Position numbers and translations under genes: made by a program. The notes beneath the pieces are model-generated. The model searched no databases and was not told the DNA's origin. It worked only from the letters and a program-made list of their open reading frames with translations. This document shows positions 5,497 through 8,069 of a stretch of DNA of 8,069 nt, one piece after another. The DNA comes from Porticoccaceae bacterium (GTDB lineage Bacteria; Pseudomonadota; Gammaproteobacteria; Pseudomonadales; Porticoccaceae): positions 1-8,069 of the forward strand of contig JALNZZ010000094.1 of assembly GCA_023229065.1 (NCBI GenBank), written 5' to 3'. Each line of letters begins with the position of its first letter. Position 1 is the stretch's first letter.

Positions 5497-6294
5497 TTAT
5501 ACCACCAGCAGCAGATCGTACTCGAGGGATGAGAGTATATTGCCGAGCTTGCGACCGCGCATGGCGGCACGGAAACCGGTACGCCGGGTGGTGCCCACTA
5601 CGACGAGATCGGGGTCGAGTTCCTGACCGACATCGACCAGGGCCTTGAAGACCTCGCCAGCGCGGAGGTGGACCTGATCATTGGGCAGACCCGTTAGGTT
5701 CACCAAACGGCCGCGATCCGGGTAGTTCATGGAGTCCTGATAGGCGTTGACCAGGTGCAGTTCGGAGCCCCGTGCCTCAGCTGCTTTCTTGGCAGCGGAG
5801 AAAACCCGCTGGTTGAGATCCACCAGCCCTTTGTCTTGCAGGTCGAGAGCCACCATTACTGGCCGCTTCTGGGGCGGGCGGGCAGATTGCACTATGGTAA
5901 GAGGCAGAGGGCTGTGCCGCAGCATGTACCAGAACTCGTCACTGAAAGCTCCGCTGTTGCCGACGCCAGGGTGAGAGAGCATGATGTAGCTAGCCCCGAC
6001 ATGCTGAGCAGAGTAGAGAATGGAATCTGCCCACTCCCGGCTCCATGAAATGCGTGTGTGGACTTTTATTCCACTGCCCTCGAACAGCTTCTGCAGCTCA
6101 GCAAGCCAAGCGTCGTTACGGTATACAGCTTCGTTGTTGGCACGAGTGTCGGTCATTGATGGGTCCGCAGCCAGCAGCAGATAGACTTCGCTGCTCTCCT
6201 GGCCATCGTGCGCGCCGGTGGCCATGCGCTCTACGGCGGGTTGACGATCGGCCGCAGGGTTAACAACGATTAGAACCTTATTTTCCTCTTGCAC
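5497..6294 (-). CDS. Tandem-domain universal stress protein (UspE-like)
   Basis: This cytoplasmic universal stress protein has two Usp domains, roughly residues 5-140 (beginning KVLIVVNP) and 145-265 (beginning RPVMVALDL), the arrangement of UspE. Such proteins are usually induced by stress or growth arrest; their biochemical role is unclear. In domain 2 the nucleotide-binding signature is degenerate: the stretch VGTTRRTGFRAAMRGR has Arg where the usual GxxG and G(S/T) residues sit, so ATP binding there is doubtful. Domain 1 also lacks a clear signature. The start is taken as GTG 6294 because AGGAG lies seven bases before it. An in-frame ATG at 6309 would add five residues but has no Shine-Dalgarno and overlaps that AGGAG. 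Single gene; the upstream gap to purK (6295-6420) is A/T-rich near the gene and probably holds its promoter. Confidence 0.9.
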   Translation of the reverse strand: MQEENKVLIVVNPAADRQPAVERMATGAHDGQESSEVYLLLAADPSMTDTRANNEAVYRNDAWLAELQKLFEGSGIKVHTRISWSREWADSILYSAQHVGASYIMLSHPGVGNSGAFSDEFWYMLRHSPLPLTIVQSARPPQKRPVMVALDLQDKGLVDLNQRVFSAAKKAAEARGSELHLVNAYQDSMNYPDRGRLVNLTGLPNDQVHLRAGEVFKALVDVGQELDPDLVVVGTTRRTGFRAAMRGRKLGNILSSLEYDLLLVV

Positions 6295-6301
6295 CGTGTT
6301 G

Positions 6302-6306
6302 CTCCT
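6302..6306 (-). promoter_or_regulatory. Shine-Dalgarno deciding the usp start
   Basis: On the - strand this reads AGGAG, seven bases before GTG 6294-6292. It sits inside the codons that would follow the upstream ATG 6309, so it favours the shorter protein. Confidence 0.65.
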
Positions 6307-6420
6307 CATACCTGAATAATGTTTATTGGAGTCTAGCGTAAATTCGCCAATGATAACTGATCTAGGACAGGATATTACGTTGTCGGCCCGGCGAAAAGCC
6401 TCGCTGTGCTGCCGGAAGTA

Positions 6421-7488
6421 TCAGGGCAGGCTGTCCGCGGCCCAGCTCAGAACCTCCCCGTAGTGGTCGGGCAGCAGGCGGGTCAGCGCACCCAGGCTGC
6501 GACGCAGGTCATCTGGCGACGTTGTGCACAGATTGATATGGCCGACCTTGCGCCCGGGGCGGACTGCTTTACCGTACCAGTAAAGCTCACATTCAGGGAT
6601 GCTCAACCACTGATCGTTTCGCTCTGTGCCCAGCAGGTTGATCATCACTGTAGTGCCGCGCACTGCGGGAGTTGCCAGCGGCAGACCGCAGATGGCCCGC
6701 AAATGCGCCTCAAACTGGCTCACACTGGCGCCAGCCTGGGTCCAGTGGCCGCTGTTGTGAACTCTGGGGGCCAGCTCATTGATAAGCAGGCGATCGTCGA
6801 CCCGGAAGCACTCCATGGCCATTACACCGACATAGTCCATGCTGTCCAGCAGCGATCTGAGCATGGCTTCCGCTTGAGATTGCAGCGGAGCCAGGCGTGC
6901 CAGGGGGGCGACGGAGGCAGCAAGAATACCGCTGGTGTGCAGGTTTAGAGTAAGCGGATAAAAAAAACAGTTGCCGTCGCGGTCGCGCATACCCACCAGC
7001 GACACTTCTTCGTCGAAGTCGATGGCGCTCTCGGCGATGGCTGCAGCGTGCCAGTCAGCGGGGATTTCATCGCCATCGGCGCGGCGCAGCCAATACTGCC
7101 CTTTGCCATCGTATCCGCCCATGCGGCGCTTGAGCAGGACTCGCTCACCGAGAGTTGCGTAGAGATCGGTGGCGAGAGTCGATGCCGTCACCGGGCACCA
7201 AGGTGCAGTAGCCAGCCCCAGCTCATCCAGAAGGGATTTCTGGGTAAGGCGGTCTGCCAGGCGAGCAAAAACGGGATGATTGATAAAACGAGAGTGAGTG
7301 GAAAGCGCCCGGGTGGCGGCGGAATCAGGCCAATGCTCGATTTCCGGCGTCACAATATCGGTGGCCCCGAGAGTGGGTGCCTGGGTGCTGTCGAGGGGCA
7401 CCGGCAACACATCAATCGCGAGTGGCATCCCGGCATGACGCAACATGGCGCCCAGTTGGCCGGCCCCGAGAACCCAGACCTTGGGCAT
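6421..7488 (-). CDS. purK: N5-carboxyaminoimidazole ribonucleotide synthase
   Basis: PurK is the ATP-grasp enzyme that uses ATP and bicarbonate to turn AIR into N5-CAIR in purine synthesis, handing the product to PurE. With ATG 7488 the protein is 355 aa, the same length as E. coli PurK, and begins PKVWVLGAGQLG like it. Motifs include GAGQLG (8-13), ADRLTQK (78-84), the glycine-rich ATP-grasp loop RRMGGYDGKGQ (121-131), VGVMAMECF (220-228), NELAPRVHNSGHWT (237-250), and the C-terminal PGRKVGH (311-317). An in-frame ATG at 7506 would add six residues. ATG 7488 has GAGAG seven bases upstream and matches the family N-terminus, so it is preferred. It follows purE by 32 bases, as an operon. No clear terminator was found after it. 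Confidence 0.96.
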   Translation of the reverse strand: MPKVWVLGAGQLGAMLRHAGMPLAIDVLPVPLDSTQAPTLGATDIVTPEIEHWPDSAATRALSTHSRFINHPVFARLADRLTQKSLLDELGLATAPWCPVTASTLATDLYATLGERVLLKRRMGGYDGKGQYWLRRADGDEIPADWHAAAIAESAIDFDEEVSLVGMRDRDGNCFFYPLTLNLHTSGILAASVAPLARLAPLQSQAEAMLRSLLDSMDYVGVMAMECFRVDDRLLINELAPRVHNSGHWTQAGASVSQFEAHLRAICGLPLATPAVRGTTVMINLLGTERNDQWLSIPECELYWYGKAVRPGRKVGHINLCTTSPDDLRRSLGALTRLLPDHYGEVLSWAADSLP

Positions 7489-7520
7489 GGCAACGCTCTC
7501 TTTCATATGAAAGGCTCTCT

Positions 7521-8015
7521 TTAAATATCCACTCTCGGGTCGGAGTGCTCAAGAACGGCCTCGCTCTGAGTGCGACGGAAAGCCTCCAGGCGACCGGCCA
7601 GCTCAGCGTCTTGGTTGGCCAGTATCTGGGCGGCGAGCAGGCCGGCGTTGAAGGCTCCAGCGGTGCCGATGGCCAGAGTGCCCACAGCGATGCCCTTGGG
7701 CATCTGGATAATGGACAGCAGGCTATCGAGACCATTGAGCGCTTTGCTCTGTATTGGCACGCCGAAGACGGGTAGGCGCGTCTTGGCAGCGATCATGCCA
7801 GGTAAATGAGCGGCACCACCGGCACCGGCGACGATAACCTCAAAGCCCTGGTCCACAGCGCTTTCAGCAAAGCTGAACAGCCTGTCGGGAGTACGGTGTG
7901 CAGACACCACCTCCACGTGGTAAGCCACTCCGAGGCTGTCGAGGGCCTCGGCTGCCGCCTCCATGGTGGGCCAGTCGCTACGTGAGCCCATGATGATGGC
8001 CACTTTTACTTGCAT
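7521..8015 (-). CDS. purE: N5-carboxyaminoimidazole ribonucleotide mutase (class I PurE)
   Basis: PurE moves the carboxyl group of N5-CAIR to carbon 4, giving CAIR, directly after PurK in purine synthesis; it normally forms a cytoplasmic octamer. The 164-aa length fits class I (E. coli 169). Motifs seen are MGSRSDW (9-15), SAHRTP (38-43, with the catalytic His40), and AGAGGAAHLPG (63-73). GVPIQSKALNGLDSLLSI and the following MPKG form the conserved active-site segment at 85-107, and IGTAGAFNAGLLA follows at 116-128. The presence of purK confirms the N5-CAIR mutase class rather than the class II AIR carboxylase. ATG 8015 has GGAG six bases upstream. It is the first gene of purE-purK. Confidence 0.97.
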   Translation of the reverse strand: MQVKVAIIMGSRSDWPTMEAAAEALDSLGVAYHVEVVSAHRTPDRLFSFAESAVDQGFEVIVAGAGGAAHLPGMIAAKTRLPVFGVPIQSKALNGLDSLLSIIQMPKGIAVGTLAIGTAGAFNAGLLAAQILANQDAELAGRLEAFRRTQSEAVLEHSDPRVDI

Positions 8016-8028
8016 GTCGCTCTCCAGA

Positions 8029-8047
8029 CACCTGGCCTATCCAGGTG
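8029..8047. promoter_or_regulatory. Inverted repeat in the purE 5' region
   Basis: CACCTGG (8029-8035) and CCAGGTG (8041-8047) form perfect 7-bp arms around five bases, 13 bases upstream of the purE start. A TATATC on the - strand (8058-8063) could be a -10 just beyond it, which would place the repeat at the 5' end of the mRNA. It does not resemble the E. coli PurR operator. It could be an operator or an mRNA hairpin; the window ends before the full promoter. Confidence 0.4.
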
Positions 8048-8069
8048 ACAAGCCGGTGATATAGGGGAA

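Noticed and set aside
6406..6948. 180-codon + strand ORF opposite purK
   Set aside because: Antisense shadow of purK; no start signal or family resemblance.
8016..8069. PurR operator upstream of purE
   Set aside because: No sequence resembling ACGCAAACGTTTTC was found in the available leader.

Overview
The window is ordinary gammaproteobacterial chromosome: moderately GC-rich, densely packed, with no sign of phage, IS elements, CRISPR or tRNA/rRNA genes. The gene order xseB-ispA-dxs, a class I PurE next to PurK, and the closeness of PurK, IspA and XseB to their Escherichia coli counterparts all fit Gammaproteobacteria. A marine Cellvibrionales-like member is a guess only.

Left part (1-1063): the last codons of an AspC/TyrB-type aminotransferase and its strong intrinsic terminator, then a DUF815-family P-loop ATPase gene on the + strand. 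That gene converges on the dxs operon across a 124-base gap holding terminator-like hairpins. Middle left (1064-4181, - strand): the operon xseB-ispA-dxs, with a TTG start for xseB and a one-base TAATG overlap between xseB and ispA. Dxs makes the isoprenoid precursor DXP and IspA condenses the resulting C5 units to farnesyl diphosphate; XseB is the small subunit of exonuclease VII.

The gap 4182-4838 (657 bases) is the most interesting part. It has no credible protein gene, but its first half has the layout of a Gac/Rsm-type regulatory RNA gene on the + strand. In order there are an 18-bp palindrome TGTAGG-N6-CCTACA (same geometry as the GacA/UvrY box TGTAAG-N6-CTTACA), a -10-like TATAGT about 50 bases on, about 155 bases with seven GGA motifs (several in hairpin loops), and a 10-bp terminator stem with a T-tract. 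I read this as an unannotated CsrB/RsmY/RsmZ-like sRNA that would sequester CsrA/RsmA. The second half (4523-4838) looks like a promoter and long, possibly structured leader for the downstream HNH gene.

Right part: an HNH nuclease gene (+), a bidirectional terminator hairpin, a G9 run, a tandem-domain universal stress protein gene (-), then purE-purK (-), which together convert AIR to CAIR in purine synthesis. An inverted repeat lies just upstream of purE at the right edge.
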